This document shows, one piece after another, positions 34,236-43,679 of a DNA stretch of 64,000 bases. The translations under genes and the position numbers were made by a program. The DNA is from Streptomyces sp. CB02261 (GTDB lineage Bacteria; Actinomycetota; Actinomycetes; Streptomycetales; Streptomycetaceae). The number at the start of each line of letters is the position of its first letter. The first letter of the stretch is position 1. Location: positions 257,478-321,477 of the forward strand of contig NZ_LIVX01000003.1 in NCBI RefSeq assembly GCF_001905665.1, written 5' to 3'. Under the pieces are notes generated by a model, which saw only the letters and a program-made list of their open reading frames with translations, had not been told where the DNA came from and made no database searches.

Positions 34236-35270
34236 GTGGACCGAGCCCCCGCCACCGCGCCCGTGGAATCGCCGTCCGGGACGAGCCCCGCCCCGGCGGA
34301 TCCCGAACCGCCGCCCCTGCGACCCAGGCACCCGCTCACCGCCTGGGCCGCCGGGCTGCTCCTGGTGGTGCCGGCCCTGCTCGTCGGCTGCCGCGTCCTC
34401 GACGAGGACGGACCCACCCCCGTACCGCAGCTGCTCTCCCTCCTGCCCTGGTTCGCCGTGCCCGCCGCACTGGGCGTGCTCCTCGCCGTCGCCGCCCGGC
34501 GCCGCGCCCTGGTCTTCACGGCCGTCGTCGTGCTCACCGCCACCGTCTGGGCCTCCCTGCCCCACCAGCCACAGCTCGTCACCTCCTACGGCCTGCCCCT
34601 CGCCCAGGTCCGGGTCCTCGCCTCCAACGTCGAGTTCGGGCAGGGCACCGCGGCGCTGACCGAGGCGATCCGGCGCGAGCGTCCCCAGCTGGTGTTCGTC
34701 TCGGAGTGCGACCGGGCCTGCGGGCGCGCCCTCAGCGCCGCCTTCGCGAGCGAACTGCCCCACCGGGCCTCCGTCGACGCCGACGGATCCGTCGGTTCCG
34801 TCCTGCTCAGCGCCTACCCGCTCCGGGACGAAGGGGTGATCCCGGCGGCCATGGGCATGCCGGGCGCCACCGCCGTGATCGCCGGGGTGCCGGTACGCCT
34901 GCAACTCGCCCACCCGCTGCCGCCGGTGCCGGGTCAGGTGGACTCGTGGCGGCGGGAGCTCGGCCGGATCGAGGACGCCGCCCGGGACCGCACCGGCCCG
35001 CTCCTGCTCGCCGGGGACTTCAACGCCTCCCAGGACCACGCCGCCTTCCGCTCGGTCCTGGAGGCCGGCCACCTCCAGGACGCCGCCCGCCTCGCCGACG
35101 CGAGCCGGACGCCCACCTGGCCCATGGAGGGCTCCCTGCCGCCGTTCGTCCAGATCGACCACGTCCTGGTCAGCGAGGACTTCACCGTCCGGGGCATCCG
35201 CTTCCTCGACGTCGCGGGCTCCGACCACCGGGCCGTCCTCACCGACCTCGACCTGCGCGGCGGGCGCTGA
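34236..35270 (+). CDS. Membrane-anchored endonuclease/exonuclease/phosphatase-family protein
   Basis: 344 residues from GTG 34236. After a Pro-rich N-terminus, three membrane helices are predicted (about 36-56, 66-86, 88-106). The rest is an extracytoplasmic EEP domain: VRVLASNVEFGQ, LVFVSECDR (metal Glu), LLLAGDFNASQDHAAF (Asp/Asn), QIDHVLVSEDF and GSDHRAVLTDL (catalytic His). Such proteins may be phosphodiesterases or phosphatases of lipids, nucleotides or cell-wall compounds. It begins 5 bp after the lipoprotein stop. Confidence 0.9.
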   Translation: MDRAPATAPVESPSGTSPAPADPEPPPLRPRHPLTAWAAGLLLVVPALLVGCRVLDEDGPTPVPQLLSLLPWFAVPAALGVLLAVAARRRALVFTAVVVLTATVWASLPHQPQLVTSYGLPLAQVRVLASNVEFGQGTAALTEAIRRERPQLVFVSECDRACGRALSAAFASELPHRASVDADGSVGSVLLSAYPLRDEGVIPAAMGMPGATAVIAGVPVRLQLAHPLPPVPGQVDSWRRELGRIEDAARDRTGPLLLAGDFNASQDHAAFRSVLEAGHLQDAARLADASRTPTWPMEGSLPPFVQIDHVLVSEDFTVRGIRFLDVAGSDHRAVLTDLDLRGGR

Positions 35271-35288
35271 TCGGCCACGCTGGAAGGC

Positions 35289-35525
35289 ATGGACAACGAG
35301 GAGATCCTGGACGACATCGGTGCCCTCGTCGAAGAGGAACGCGCCCTGCGGCAGCGCACGGGCGGCCTCCTCCCCGAAGAGCGCACCCGCCTGGCCGAGG
35401 TCGAGGTGCGCCTGGACCAGTGCTGGGACCTGCTGCGGCAGCGGCGTGCGAAGGCCGAGTTCGGCGAGGACCCGGACACGGCGACCCTCCGCCCGGCCGC
35501 GGAGGTCGAGTCCTACCGCAACTGA
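35289..35525 (+). CDS. DUF2630 small protein
   Basis: 78 residues, almost entirely alpha-helical and charged (DNEEILDDIGALVEEERALRQ, then VEVRLDQCWDLLRQRRAKAEFG). This matches DUF2630, a short actinobacterial family of unknown function whose signature includes the LDQCWDLLRQRR segment. It lies 18 bp after the previous gene on the same strand and is probably in the same transcript. Confidence 0.9.
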   Translation: MDNEEILDDIGALVEEERALRQRTGGLLPEERTRLAEVEVRLDQCWDLLRQRRAKAEFGEDPDTATLRPAAEVESYRN

Positions 35526-35945
35526 CGCGCCCGCGCCCACCGGCGCCGCGGGCCCGCCGGCGCCCCACGTGCGCCCACGCCCGCCATCGCCACCCGCTGG
35601 CGCCACACGTGCACCCCCGCCCGCCGTCGCCACCGGCGCGCCGGCGCCACGGGACCGTCCACGCCCACGGCCACCTGCCCGCCGTCGCCACCGGCGCGCC
35701 CCGACCGGGCCCCGCCGTGCTGTCCGCGACGACGCCAGCTCCGTACCCCTGGCCGCCTACCTCTCCCCGCCCGCCGTCGCCCCGCGCCCGCCCGCACCAC
35801 ACCAAACCCCACCCACACCACCGTGGCACACAAATGACTCCGTATGGCGCCATTAATGTGCCACACTGGTGCCACGGAAGCGCGCCCGGTGTCACACCGG
35901 CCCGGGCGCGCCTCGCCCGGGGTGGGCGGACGGAGGGGGCGGATC
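35526..35945. other. Non-coding interval with GC-rich repeats and nested palindromes
   Basis: No gene is supported. At 35540-35710 the element CCCGCC(G/A)TCGCCACC recurs three times with GGCGC-rich spacers. At 35823-35875 the DNA becomes locally AT-richer: GTGGCACA (35823-35830) pairs with TGTGCCAC (35857-35864), ATGGCGCCAT (35844-35853) is nested inside, and GGTGCCAC recurs at 35868-35875. The second cluster is a plausible operator region for the gene at 35946. Confidence 0.5.
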
Positions 35946-36473
35946 ATGGAGACAGCACGGAGCCGGCAGCAAGGGGAGCCCGGTGCGGCCACCGCCTTCC
36001 TCCGCTACACGCTCTGCGGAGGCGGCGTGGGGCTCGCCGCCGGCTTCGCCGTGACGGCCCTCGCCTCCTGGATGCCCTGGGCCCTGGCCAAGGCCCTGGT
36101 CGCCCTGGTCTCCACGCTCCTCTCCACCGAGCTGCACGCACGCTTCACGTTCGGCGGCGGCGGACGGGCGACCTGGCGCCAGCACACGCAGTCGGCCGGC
36201 TCGGCCATCGCCGCGTACGCCGTGACCTGCGCGGCGATGCTCGCCCTTGAGCATGCGGTGGCGGAGCCCGGTGCGGCGCTCCAGCAGCTCGTCTACCTGG
36301 CCGCCTCAGCGCTCGCCGGTCTCGCGCGGTTCGTGGTGCTGCGCCTCGTCGTCTTCGCCCGCACCCGCGCGCAGACCGCCCCCGCCCTCCCCGTCACGGT
36401 CGCGCACCCCACCACCGCCATCCCCCTCACCCGGCACCGCGCGCCGGTCCGGCCCCCGCTCCTGGTCCCATGA
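35946..36473 (+). CDS. GtrA-like small membrane protein
   Basis: 175 residues with about four predicted helices (19-40, 45-60, 83-103, 113-133). The TELHARFTFGGGG turn after helix 2 resembles the NF.(L)NR.wTF motif of GtrA-family proteins, which help move lipid-linked sugars across membranes. This match is loose. The C-terminal 38 residues (ARTRAQTAPALPVTVAHPT...) are Pro/Thr-rich and fall in the first copy of a 253-bp duplication. ATG 35946 is the first start after the palindromic region. Confidence 0.72.
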   Translation: METARSRQQGEPGAATAFLRYTLCGGGVGLAAGFAVTALASWMPWALAKALVALVSTLLSTELHARFTFGGGGRATWRQHTQSAGSAIAAYAVTCAAMLALEHAVAEPGAALQQLVYLAASALAGLARFVVLRLVVFARTRAQTAPALPVTVAHPTTAIPLTRHRAPVRPPLLVP

Positions 36474-36863
36474 GTCCTCGCGGGGGAACGCGGCGCGTGG
36501 GCCGTCGGCGGCTCGGTCCGCCGGAGGTCCGACGTTAGGTTGGGCCCATGGCTCGCCCCGCTGGATCCGTACGGCTCTCCCCGCCCGCCTGGCTCACCGC
36601 CGGCCTCAAGCCCGCACCCGCGCGCAGACCGCCCCCGCCCTCCCCGTCACGGTCGCGCACCCCACCACCGCCATCCCCCTCACCCGGCACCGCGCGCCGG
36701 TCCGGCCCCCGCTCCTGGTCCCATGAGTCCTCGCGGGGGAACGCGGCGCGTGGGCCGTCGGCGGCTCGGTCCGCCGGAGGTCCGACGTTAGGTTGGGCCC
36801 ATGGCTCGCCCCGCTGGATCCGTACGGCTCTCCCCGCCCGCCTGGCTCACCGCCGGCCTCAAG
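36357..36863. repeat. Perfect 253-bp tandem direct duplication
   Basis: The sequence from 36357 is repeated from 36610 with no difference seen through 36863; for example the ATG context at 36548 recurs at 36801 and the GTCCCATGAGTCC context at 36467 recurs at 36720. One copy contains the 3' end of the GtrA-like gene, the intergenic region and the first codons of the FUSC gene. The length is not a multiple of three, so an out-of-frame relic start lies at 36548. Short CCCGC(A/C)CCCGCGC microhomology marks the junctions. Confidence 0.95.
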
Positions 36864-38765
36864 CCCGCCCCCGCGCCGATCCCCTGGGCCGCCGCCCTCC
36901 GCGCCGCCGTCGCCCTGGCCGCGCCGCTCGCCGTGGGCCTGGCCGCAGGGCAGCCGGCGTACGGGGCGCTCGTGTCGATGGGCGCGCTGTCCGGAGTCAT
37001 CGGCGACACCGCCGACGCCTACCGGATGCGGGTCTTCAACATCGCCGTGCCACAGCTCTTCGGCGCGGTCGGCGTCACCCTCGGCACCCTCGTCTTCGGA
37101 CACGGCTGGCTCGCGGTCGCCGTGCTCACCCTCGTCGCGCTCGTCTCCGGGATGATCTCCTCGATCGGCGCCGTCGCCTCCGTGTCCGGGCTGCTCCTGC
37201 TCCTCAACTCCGTCGTCGGCGCCGGCCTGCCCATGCCCGACCCCTGGTGGAAGGCGCCGCTCCTCCTCACCCTCGGAGGGCTCTTCGTCCTCGTCCTCAC
37301 CCTCCTCGGCTGGCCGCTGCGCCGCGCCGCCCCCGAACGCGCCGCCGTCGCCGCGACCTACCGGGCCGTCGCCGAGCTGTACGAGGCGACCGGCAGCTCC
37401 GCGTACGACGAGAAACGGCACGCCGTCACCGCGTCCCTCAACCACTCCTACGACCTGATCCTGGCCCGCCGCGCCCGCCAGCACGGCCGCGCGCCCTCCC
37501 TGGTCCGGCTGCTCGCCCAGTTGAACGTCGTCATCCCGCTGGCCGAGGCCGCGCCCGCCGCGCATCTGCGCGCCCAGCTGTACGGACCGCTGTCCGGCGC
37601 GATCCCGGCGACCGTGCGGCAGCTCGCCGACGCCGTGGAGGAGAGCCGTACGGGGACGCCCGTCCTCGACCTGCCGACGCCCGAACGGCCTGCGGAGAAG
37701 GCCGTCGACCACGCCCTGCGGCACGCGGCGGCCGTCGTCCACCAGGCGGAACCCGACCCCCACAACGTGGACGACCGGCTCGGGCGCCCCGCCGCGCTCC
37801 GGGTCCGCGCCCGCCGGACCACCCGCGCCGTGCTGTTCTCGGGGGCGTCCTGGCGGTACGGGCTGCGCCTCGCGCTCTGCATCGGTCTCGCCCAGGCGCT
37901 GGTGTCGCTGATCGCCGTGCCCCGTTCGTACTGGGTCGCGCTCACCGTCACCTTCGTCCTCAAGCCGGACTTCGGCTCGGTCTTCTCCCGGGCGGTGCTC
38001 CGCGCCCTCGGCACCGCGGCCGGTCTCCTCCTCGCCGCCCTCGTCCTCGCGGAGGTGCCGCGCGGCTGGTGGGACGTCCCCGTGATGTGCGTCCTGGCCG
38101 CCCTGATCCCCGTCTTCTCCGCGAAGGGGTACGCCTTCCAGACCGCGGCCATCACCCCGGTGATCCTGCTGCTCTCCGACACCCTCAACCAGCAGGGCTT
38201 CGGCCTGGTCATGCCCCGTCTGTACGACTCGCTGATCGGCTGCGGGATCGCGCTGGTCGCCGGCTACCTCCTGTGGCCCGAGTCCTGGCACACCCGGATC
38301 GGGGACCGGCTCGCGGACGCCGTCGCCGACACCGCCGACTACGTCGCCCTCGCCTTCGCGGAGGTCACCGCGGGGCAGGGCGACCAGGGCACCCGGCTGC
38401 GGGCCCGGCGGAAGCTCTACCGGGACCTGTCGACCGTCCGCTCCGAGTTCCAGCGCGCCCTGACCGAGCCACCGCCCACCGGGGCCCGCGCCGCCGCCTG
38501 GTGGCCGCTCGTCGTCGCCGTCGAGCGGATCGTGGACGCGACGACGGCCGCCCGGATCCGGGTCGACCACGGCGCCCCCGACCCCGACCCGGCGGAGGTC
38601 ACGGCCGTGGAGCGGGAGCTGCGCGAACTCGCCGACGGGCTCCGGGACACCGACACCCTGGTGGCGGTCCGCACCGAACTGCCCGGGGACGAGACCGGAG
38701 TCCTGGAACCGCTCCGTCAGGAGGTCCGCGCGGCCCGCGCCATCGCCGGTCCCGACCTGCGGTAG
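36801..38765 (+). CDS. FUSC-family membrane protein (aromatic acid exporter-like)
   Basis: 654 residues with two sets of about five to six membrane helices separated by soluble helical regions, as in FUSC/YccS/AaeB-type proteins. The N-terminal set spans about 30-170 (ALRAAVALAAPLAVGLAAGQPAYGALVSMGALSGVIGD); the C-terminal set about 360-495 (YGLRLALCIGLAQALVSLIAVPRSYWVALTVTFVLKPDFGSVFSRA, a typical FUSC_2 segment). ATG 36801 is in the second duplication copy; the identical start at 36548 leads out of frame. The transported compound is unknown. Confidence 0.9.
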   Translation: MARPAGSVRLSPPAWLTAGLKPAPAPIPWAAALRAAVALAAPLAVGLAAGQPAYGALVSMGALSGVIGDTADAYRMRVFNIAVPQLFGAVGVTLGTLVFGHGWLAVAVLTLVALVSGMISSIGAVASVSGLLLLLNSVVGAGLPMPDPWWKAPLLLTLGGLFVLVLTLLGWPLRRAAPERAAVAATYRAVAELYEATGSSAYDEKRHAVTASLNHSYDLILARRARQHGRAPSLVRLLAQLNVVIPLAEAAPAAHLRAQLYGPLSGAIPATVRQLADAVEESRTGTPVLDLPTPERPAEKAVDHALRHAAAVVHQAEPDPHNVDDRLGRPAALRVRARRTTRAVLFSGASWRYGLRLALCIGLAQALVSLIAVPRSYWVALTVTFVLKPDFGSVFSRAVLRALGTAAGLLLAALVLAEVPRGWWDVPVMCVLAALIPVFSAKGYAFQTAAITPVILLLSDTLNQQGFGLVMPRLYDSLIGCGIALVAGYLLWPESWHTRIGDRLADAVADTADYVALAFAEVTAGQGDQGTRLRARRKLYRDLSTVRSEFQRALTEPPPTGARAAAWWPLVVAVERIVDATTAARIRVDHGAPDPDPAEVTAVERELRELADGLRDTDTLVAVRTELPGDETGVLEPLRQEVRAARAIAGPDLR

Positions 38766-38961
38766 CCCACCCCCGGGGGCGTACGGACGGACTTACCGGC
38801 GGTCACGGAACGGAACACTCCCCACCGCCGTTACCGGAATCCACCCGGGCGACTACGATGCGCTCGATCTCACCGTGATCCGCGCCCGCCGCCGTCGGCA
38901 ACCGGCCCGGCGGGCGGGCCACTTCGCCCTGCCTCACCCCCCGCGCCCCGAGGACCCCGCC

Positions 38962-40437
38962 ATGCGCACCACCACGAACAGAGGGCTCCAGCCCAATGTC
39001 CTCGGCACGTTCGACACGATCGTGATGGCCGTCGCCGGCAGCGCACCCGCCTACTCGCTGGCCGCGACCACCGCCGTCCTCTTCGGCGCCGTCGGCTTCG
39101 GGGGTCCGGCGGCCCTGCTGTACTGCGCGATACCCATGTTCGGCATCGTCCTCGCGTACGCCCGCCTCGGCCGGATCGACGTCAACGCCGGCGCCGGCTA
39201 CTCCTGGGTGGGCCGCACCCTGCACCCCTTCCTCGGCTTCCTCTCCGGCTGGGCGCTGGTCTTCGCCGCGACCGTGTTCATGGTGGCGGGCTCACTGCCC
39301 GCGGGCTCCCTCACGCTGTCCCTGATCGACCCCGGCCTCGCCGACCACACCCCGCTCGCCGCCGCCGTCGGCGCCGGCTGGTTCCTGATCATGCTGCTCG
39401 TCGTCCTGGGCGGCGCCCGCCTCACCGTACGGGCCCAACTGATCATGTCCGGGGTCGAGATGCTGATCCTGGTCGGGTTCGTCCTCGCGGCCGTCGCACA
39501 CCGGGGACGGGCGGCCGCCTTCGACTGGTCCTGGTTCGGGCTCGGCCAGTTCGAGGGCCCGCAGGGCTTCGCCGCGGGCGCCCTGATCGCCGCGTTCTAC
39601 TACTGGGGCTGGGACGTCACCAGCAACCTCAGCGAGGAGACCCGGAACAGCCGCCGCACCGCGGGGCTCGCCGCGCTCGTCGGCGTCGGCTTCGTCTTCG
39701 TCCTCTTCGAGGCCTTCACCGTCGCCGTGAACGTCCTGCTGACCGCCGACGAGATCCGTACCGCGGGACCCAACGTCCTCGCCGTCCTCGGCCAGGAGAT
39801 CTGGCCGGGCGTCGGCGGCAAACTCCTCGTCGTGGCCGTCGTCCTGTCGACCGTCGCCACCCTGGAGACCACGCTCCTCCAGGTCACCCGCTCGCTCTTC
39901 GCGATGGGCCGCGACCGGACCCTGCCGGCCGCGCTCGGCACCGTGCACCCGCGCTGGAACACCCCGTGGGTCGCCATCGCCGCCGTCGGAGGCGCCGCCC
40001 TGGTGATGTTCGCCGCCGCCGCGGCCGCCGGGTCCGTCCAGCAGATCCTCAGCGACGCGGTCTCCGCGATCGGCCTCCAGATCGCGTTCTACTACGGTCT
40101 CGCGGGCATCGCCGCGGTCGTCGCCTACAAGTCGGTCCTGTTCCGCTCCGCCCGGAACCTGGTCCTCGGCGGCCTCTGGCCGCTGCTCGGCTCCGCGTTC
40201 ATGCTCTGGGCCTTCGTCGAATCGCTCGGTGAACTCTCCACGACCGCGCTGACGATCGGCCTCGGCGGACTGCTCCTCGGGGTGGTGCCGCTGCTCGTGT
40301 ACTGGCGGAAGGGCAGCGACTACTACCGCCCGGCCCGCCTGGACGCGGCCCGCGCGATGGCCGCCACCGAGGACTACGGCCCGACCCCCCGCACACGGAC
40401 CGGCACCCGGGACAAGAGCTACGCCACGGACTTCTGA
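38962..40437 (+). CDS. APC-family amino acid/polyamine permease
   Basis: 491 residues with about 12 predicted membrane helices. The first helix carries the APC unwound-loop pattern DTIVMAVAGSAPAYSLAATTAVLFG, and helix 6 the YYWGWDVTSNLSEETRNSRRT region, typical of the APC superfamily. It ends in a soluble tail with YYRPARLDAARAM. ATG 38962 is chosen as the first Met before conserved sequence; the ORF start at 38875 adds a basic stretch without similarity. The substrate is unknown. Confidence 0.92.
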   Translation: MRTTTNRGLQPNVLGTFDTIVMAVAGSAPAYSLAATTAVLFGAVGFGGPAALLYCAIPMFGIVLAYARLGRIDVNAGAGYSWVGRTLHPFLGFLSGWALVFAATVFMVAGSLPAGSLTLSLIDPGLADHTPLAAAVGAGWFLIMLLVVLGGARLTVRAQLIMSGVEMLILVGFVLAAVAHRGRAAAFDWSWFGLGQFEGPQGFAAGALIAAFYYWGWDVTSNLSEETRNSRRTAGLAALVGVGFVFVLFEAFTVAVNVLLTADEIRTAGPNVLAVLGQEIWPGVGGKLLVVAVVLSTVATLETTLLQVTRSLFAMGRDRTLPAALGTVHPRWNTPWVAIAAVGGAALVMFAAAAAAGSVQQILSDAVSAIGLQIAFYYGLAGIAAVVAYKSVLFRSARNLVLGGLWPLLGSAFMLWAFVESLGELSTTALTIGLGGLLLGVVPLLVYWRKGSDYYRPARLDAARAMAATEDYGPTPRTRTGTRDKSYATDF

Positions 40438-40504
40438 CCGCACCGAGACCCCCTCTCCACCCCTCACGACTTCTGACGGCAGCCGAACCCGAAGGAGGCC
40501 CCCG

Positions 40505-41494
40505 ATGGCCGTACGCCGACGTTCCGCGCGCGCGGCGCGCGCCGAGCGCTTCGTGCCCGACTTCGACCCGGACTTCGGGGACCGCGCGCTGACCGAGGCG
40601 CGCCACGACATCGTCATCGGCCGCTGGCAGGGCGTACGGGACCTCCTCGCCGCCACCGGCTCCGACTGGGCGCGCCGCACCCACCGGCTGCGGCTCCTCT
40701 CGCACGCCGCCGCCGGAAGTTCCACCGTGGAGACCTGGCGGGCCGCCGAACCGGGCAACCCCGACGCGGCCGTGCTGCGGGCGGCGACCGAGGTGGTGCG
40801 GGTCTTCGACGCGGCCATCGCGGCGGGCCGGGGCGTCGCCGTCGAACGCGGCCGGATCGACGCCGCCGTCGACGCCTGCCGGGGCGCCGCCGAGGCGGCA
40901 CCGGCCGACCCGATGCCGTGGGTGTCGCTGCTGTCGGTGGCGCGGCTGTACGAGGGCGGGGTGCCGCGCCGTGAACTGCGGTACTGGTTCGACGAGTTGA
41001 GGCGCCGCGATCCGTACAACACGGAGGGGCACATCCAGGTCCTGCGCTACTGGTCCGCGCGGTGGCACGGGACGCACGGCAGCATGTACGACTTCGCCCG
41101 CGACGCGGCGGGGGTGGCGCCGCCCGGCTCCTCGCTCCCGGTCCTGGTGCAGGTGGCGCGGGTCGAGGAGTACCGGTACATCGCGGACGGGGCGCTCGGG
41201 CGGGGCCCGGTGCGGGGCTTCGACCAGCACTGGAAGCACGAGCTCGCGGTGACGGAACTGCGGCGGACGCACGCGCGCTGGATCGGCGGCCGCGAGCCGG
41301 GGGCGCCGGTCGCGCCGGAGGAGGTCGGCGACCTGAACTTCCTGGCGCACGCGGCCTGCTACGCGGGCCAGGTGGAGATCGCCCGCGAGCTGCTCGGGAT
41401 GCTGGGCACCCGGGCGGCGTGGGTGCCGTGGGCGTACACGGGCGAGCCGGAGGAGCAGTTCACCCGCTTCCGGGAGGGCCTGGGGGTGGAGTAG
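40505..41494 (+). CDS. Hypothetical soluble helical-repeat protein
   Basis: 329 residues. After a basic N-terminus the protein is mostly helical with short repeats of the form WxxLLxxxxAR and EARHDIVIGRWQGVRDLL, resembling a TPR-like alpha-solenoid. No catalytic motif, signal peptide or membrane helix is visible. ATG 40505 is preceded by GAAGGAGG. It lies 68 bp after the permease on the same strand and may share its transcript. Function unknown. Confidence 0.85.
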   Translation: MAVRRRSARAARAERFVPDFDPDFGDRALTEARHDIVIGRWQGVRDLLAATGSDWARRTHRLRLLSHAAAGSSTVETWRAAEPGNPDAAVLRAATEVVRVFDAAIAAGRGVAVERGRIDAAVDACRGAAEAAPADPMPWVSLLSVARLYEGGVPRRELRYWFDELRRRDPYNTEGHIQVLRYWSARWHGTHGSMYDFARDAAGVAPPGSSLPVLVQVARVEEYRYIADGALGRGPVRGFDQHWKHELAVTELRRTHARWIGGREPGAPVAPEEVGDLNFLAHAACYAGQVEIARELLGMLGTRAAWVPWAYTGEPEEQFTRFREGLGVE

Positions 41495-41527
41495 GACGCC
41501 CCCCACCCCCGGCCCTCCCGTACCGGA

Positions 41528-43588
41528 TCAGACGCCGATGTCGCGGCCGTCCGTGCGCCAGACGGCGACGACCGACGGGCGGACGATCTTTCCGGGACCG
41601 TCGGGCCAGACCGAGGCGGGCTTCTCGACGGACGCGCCGTCGATCTCGCCCGGGTGCTGCACGGCCACCAGGACCCGGCGGTCCTGGATGATCGGGCCGC
41701 AGGTCTCGGCGCCCTTCGGCACGGTCAGGAACTGCTTGAGCTCACCGCGCCGCTCGCCGCGCGTCGCGACGCCGAACAGGCCGTCGTGCGAGCCCAGCTG
41801 GTTGCCGTCGGTGGAGATCCACAGGTTGCCGTGCGGGTCGAAGGCGACGTTGTCGGGGCAGGAGATCGGGGAGACCTTCTCCTTGGGGTAGCCGGCGTAG
41901 TAGGTGGCCGGGTCGTTCGGGTCGCCCGCGACGAGGAAGAGACGCCAGGCGAAGCCGTCGGCGGCGGGGTCGTCCCAGTGCTCGGCCAGTTCGAGGATCT
42001 GGCCGTGCTTGTTGAGGTTGCGCGGGTTGGCCTCGTCGGCGCCCGGGTTGGTGCCCTTGCCGCGGTTGGTGTTGTTGGTGAGGGCGACGTAGACGCGGCC
42101 GCTGCGCGGGGACGGCTCGACGTCCTCGGGGCGGTCCATCTTCGTCGCGCCGACCTTGTCGCCGGCGAGCCGGGTGAAGACGTACACCTCTTCGGCGGTC
42201 ATGCCGGGGACGTGGGAGACGTCGCCGGTGGCGAGCGGGATCCACACGCCGGAGCCGTCGAACTCGCCGTCGTTCGGGAGCTTGCCGGTGCCGTCGATCT
42301 CGGCGGCCGGGGAGTCGCCGGTCAGCTTGGCGACGTACAGGGTGCCCTCGTCGAGCAGGGTGAGGTTGTGCTCACGGGCGGCCCGCGAGTTCCCCTTCTT
42401 CATCCGCTTGCTCGACACGAACTTGTAGAAGTAGTCGAAGCGCTCGTCGTCACCCATGTAGACGACCGGGCGGCCGTCGTCGGTGAGGCGGGGCTGCGCG
42501 GCCTCGTGCTTGAAGCGGCCGAGCGCGGTGCGCTTGCGGGGCGTCGAGTCGGGGTCGTACGGGTCGAGCTCGACGACCCAGCCCTGGCGGTGCACCTCGT
42601 TGGGCTCCTGGCGCAGGTCGAAGCGCTTGTCGAACCGCTCCCACTTGCGCTCGGACGCGCCGGTGCCGACGCCGTACCGCTTGTCGGTGGCGGAGGAGCC
42701 GTACGCGAAGTACTGGTTGAAGTTCTCCTCGCCGTGGAGGGTGGTGCCCCACGGGGTGGTGCCGCCGGCGCAGTTGTTGAGCGTGCCGAGGACGGTACGG
42801 CCCTCGGGGTCGGCCGACGTCTTCAGCAGGTCGCCGCCGGCGGCGGGGCCGGTCAGCTCGAACTCGCTGGTGGTGTGCAGGCGCCGGTTCAGGTGGTGGC
42901 GGGTGACCGGGGTGAGCTTGCCGGTGCGGTGCTCCTCCTGGACCACGACGACCGAGAGGCCGTGCGCGGCCCAGGCGATCTCGACCTGCTCGCGGGTCGG
43001 GTTCTCGGAGTCGTACCCCCGGAACATGAGCACCTCGTCGGTGTACTCGTGGTTGGCGACGAGGACCTGACGGTGGTGCTCCCCGCGCAGCGGCAGCAGG
43101 GAGAGGAAGTCGTTGTTGTAACCGAACTGGCCGGCCTGGGCCTTCGCCGACTGCTTCTCGGAGTCGAAGGCGGGGGCGCCGCGGAGGATCGGCTCGCCCC
43201 AGCGGATGACGACGTTCTGCGCGTAGCCGGCGGGCACGGTGACCTGGTCGGCGGTGTTGGGGGCGACCGGGGCGAAGCGGAGGCCCCTGGCACCGTCGGT
43301 GACCACCGGCGTCCCCGGCCTGCCGGGCTTGCCGGGCCGGGCGGTCGCCTCGGGGGCGGTGCCGAGGACGACGGCGCCGCCGGCGGCGGAGGCGACGGTC
43401 ACGACGGCGGCGGCCCTGAGGGCGGAACGGCGCGAGAGCGCACCGGCTATGACGTCACCGACGTACTCGTTGTCGCTGGTGTTGGGCACCTCGTGGAAGC
43501 AGGCGTCACCGCAACGGAAGCGGCAGGTGAGAGCGGAACGGCCGCCTCCGTGGGGGTTCGTGCTCAGCAGCGGCAGCAGTTTGCGCAC
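41528..43588 (-). CDS. phoX: PhoX-family alkaline phosphatase, Tat-exported
   Basis: 686 residues from GTG 43588 (GGAGGAGG upstream). About 53-80 is a twin-arginine signal (SRRSALRAAAVVTVASAAGG), unusually deep because a Cys/His-containing N-terminal extension precedes it. The remainder is the DUF839/PhoX domain: LLVANHEYTDEVLMF-like region, LNNCAGGTTPWGTTLHGEENFNQYF, VVYMGDDERFDYFYKFVSS, DRPEDVEPSPRSGRVYVALTNNTN and CPDNVAFDPHGNLWISTDG. These Ca/Fe-dependent phosphatases release phosphate outside the cell. A PHO box about 92 bp upstream implies PhoR-PhoP control. Confidence 0.92.
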   Translation of the reverse strand: MRKLLPLLSTNPHGGGRSALTCRFRCGDACFHEVPNTSDNEYVGDVIAGALSRRSALRAAAVVTVASAAGGAVVLGTAPEATARPGKPGRPGTPVVTDGARGLRFAPVAPNTADQVTVPAGYAQNVVIRWGEPILRGAPAFDSEKQSAKAQAGQFGYNNDFLSLLPLRGEHHRQVLVANHEYTDEVLMFRGYDSENPTREQVEIAWAAHGLSVVVVQEEHRTGKLTPVTRHHLNRRLHTTSEFELTGPAAGGDLLKTSADPEGRTVLGTLNNCAGGTTPWGTTLHGEENFNQYFAYGSSATDKRYGVGTGASERKWERFDKRFDLRQEPNEVHRQGWVVELDPYDPDSTPRKRTALGRFKHEAAQPRLTDDGRPVVYMGDDERFDYFYKFVSSKRMKKGNSRAAREHNLTLLDEGTLYVAKLTGDSPAAEIDGTGKLPNDGEFDGSGVWIPLATGDVSHVPGMTAEEVYVFTRLAGDKVGATKMDRPEDVEPSPRSGRVYVALTNNTNRGKGTNPGADEANPRNLNKHGQILELAEHWDDPAADGFAWRLFLVAGDPNDPATYYAGYPKEKVSPISCPDNVAFDPHGNLWISTDGNQLGSHDGLFGVATRGERRGELKQFLTVPKGAETCGPIIQDRRVLVAVQHPGEIDGASVEKPASVWPDGPGKIVRPSVVAVWRTDGRDIGV

Positions 43589-43679
43589 TTCGTCCTCCTC
43601 CGGCGCAACGCTGCGCCGACATGGTGTCGGGATTCCTTCGGCGGCGACGCTATGTGCGTAGATCTGCACGTGGACGGCT

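Noticed and set aside
36548..38878. 776-codon frame starting in the first duplication copy
   Set aside because: It leaves the FUSC frame at the junction and becomes Arg/Pro-rich; only the start region is genuine, duplicated sequence.
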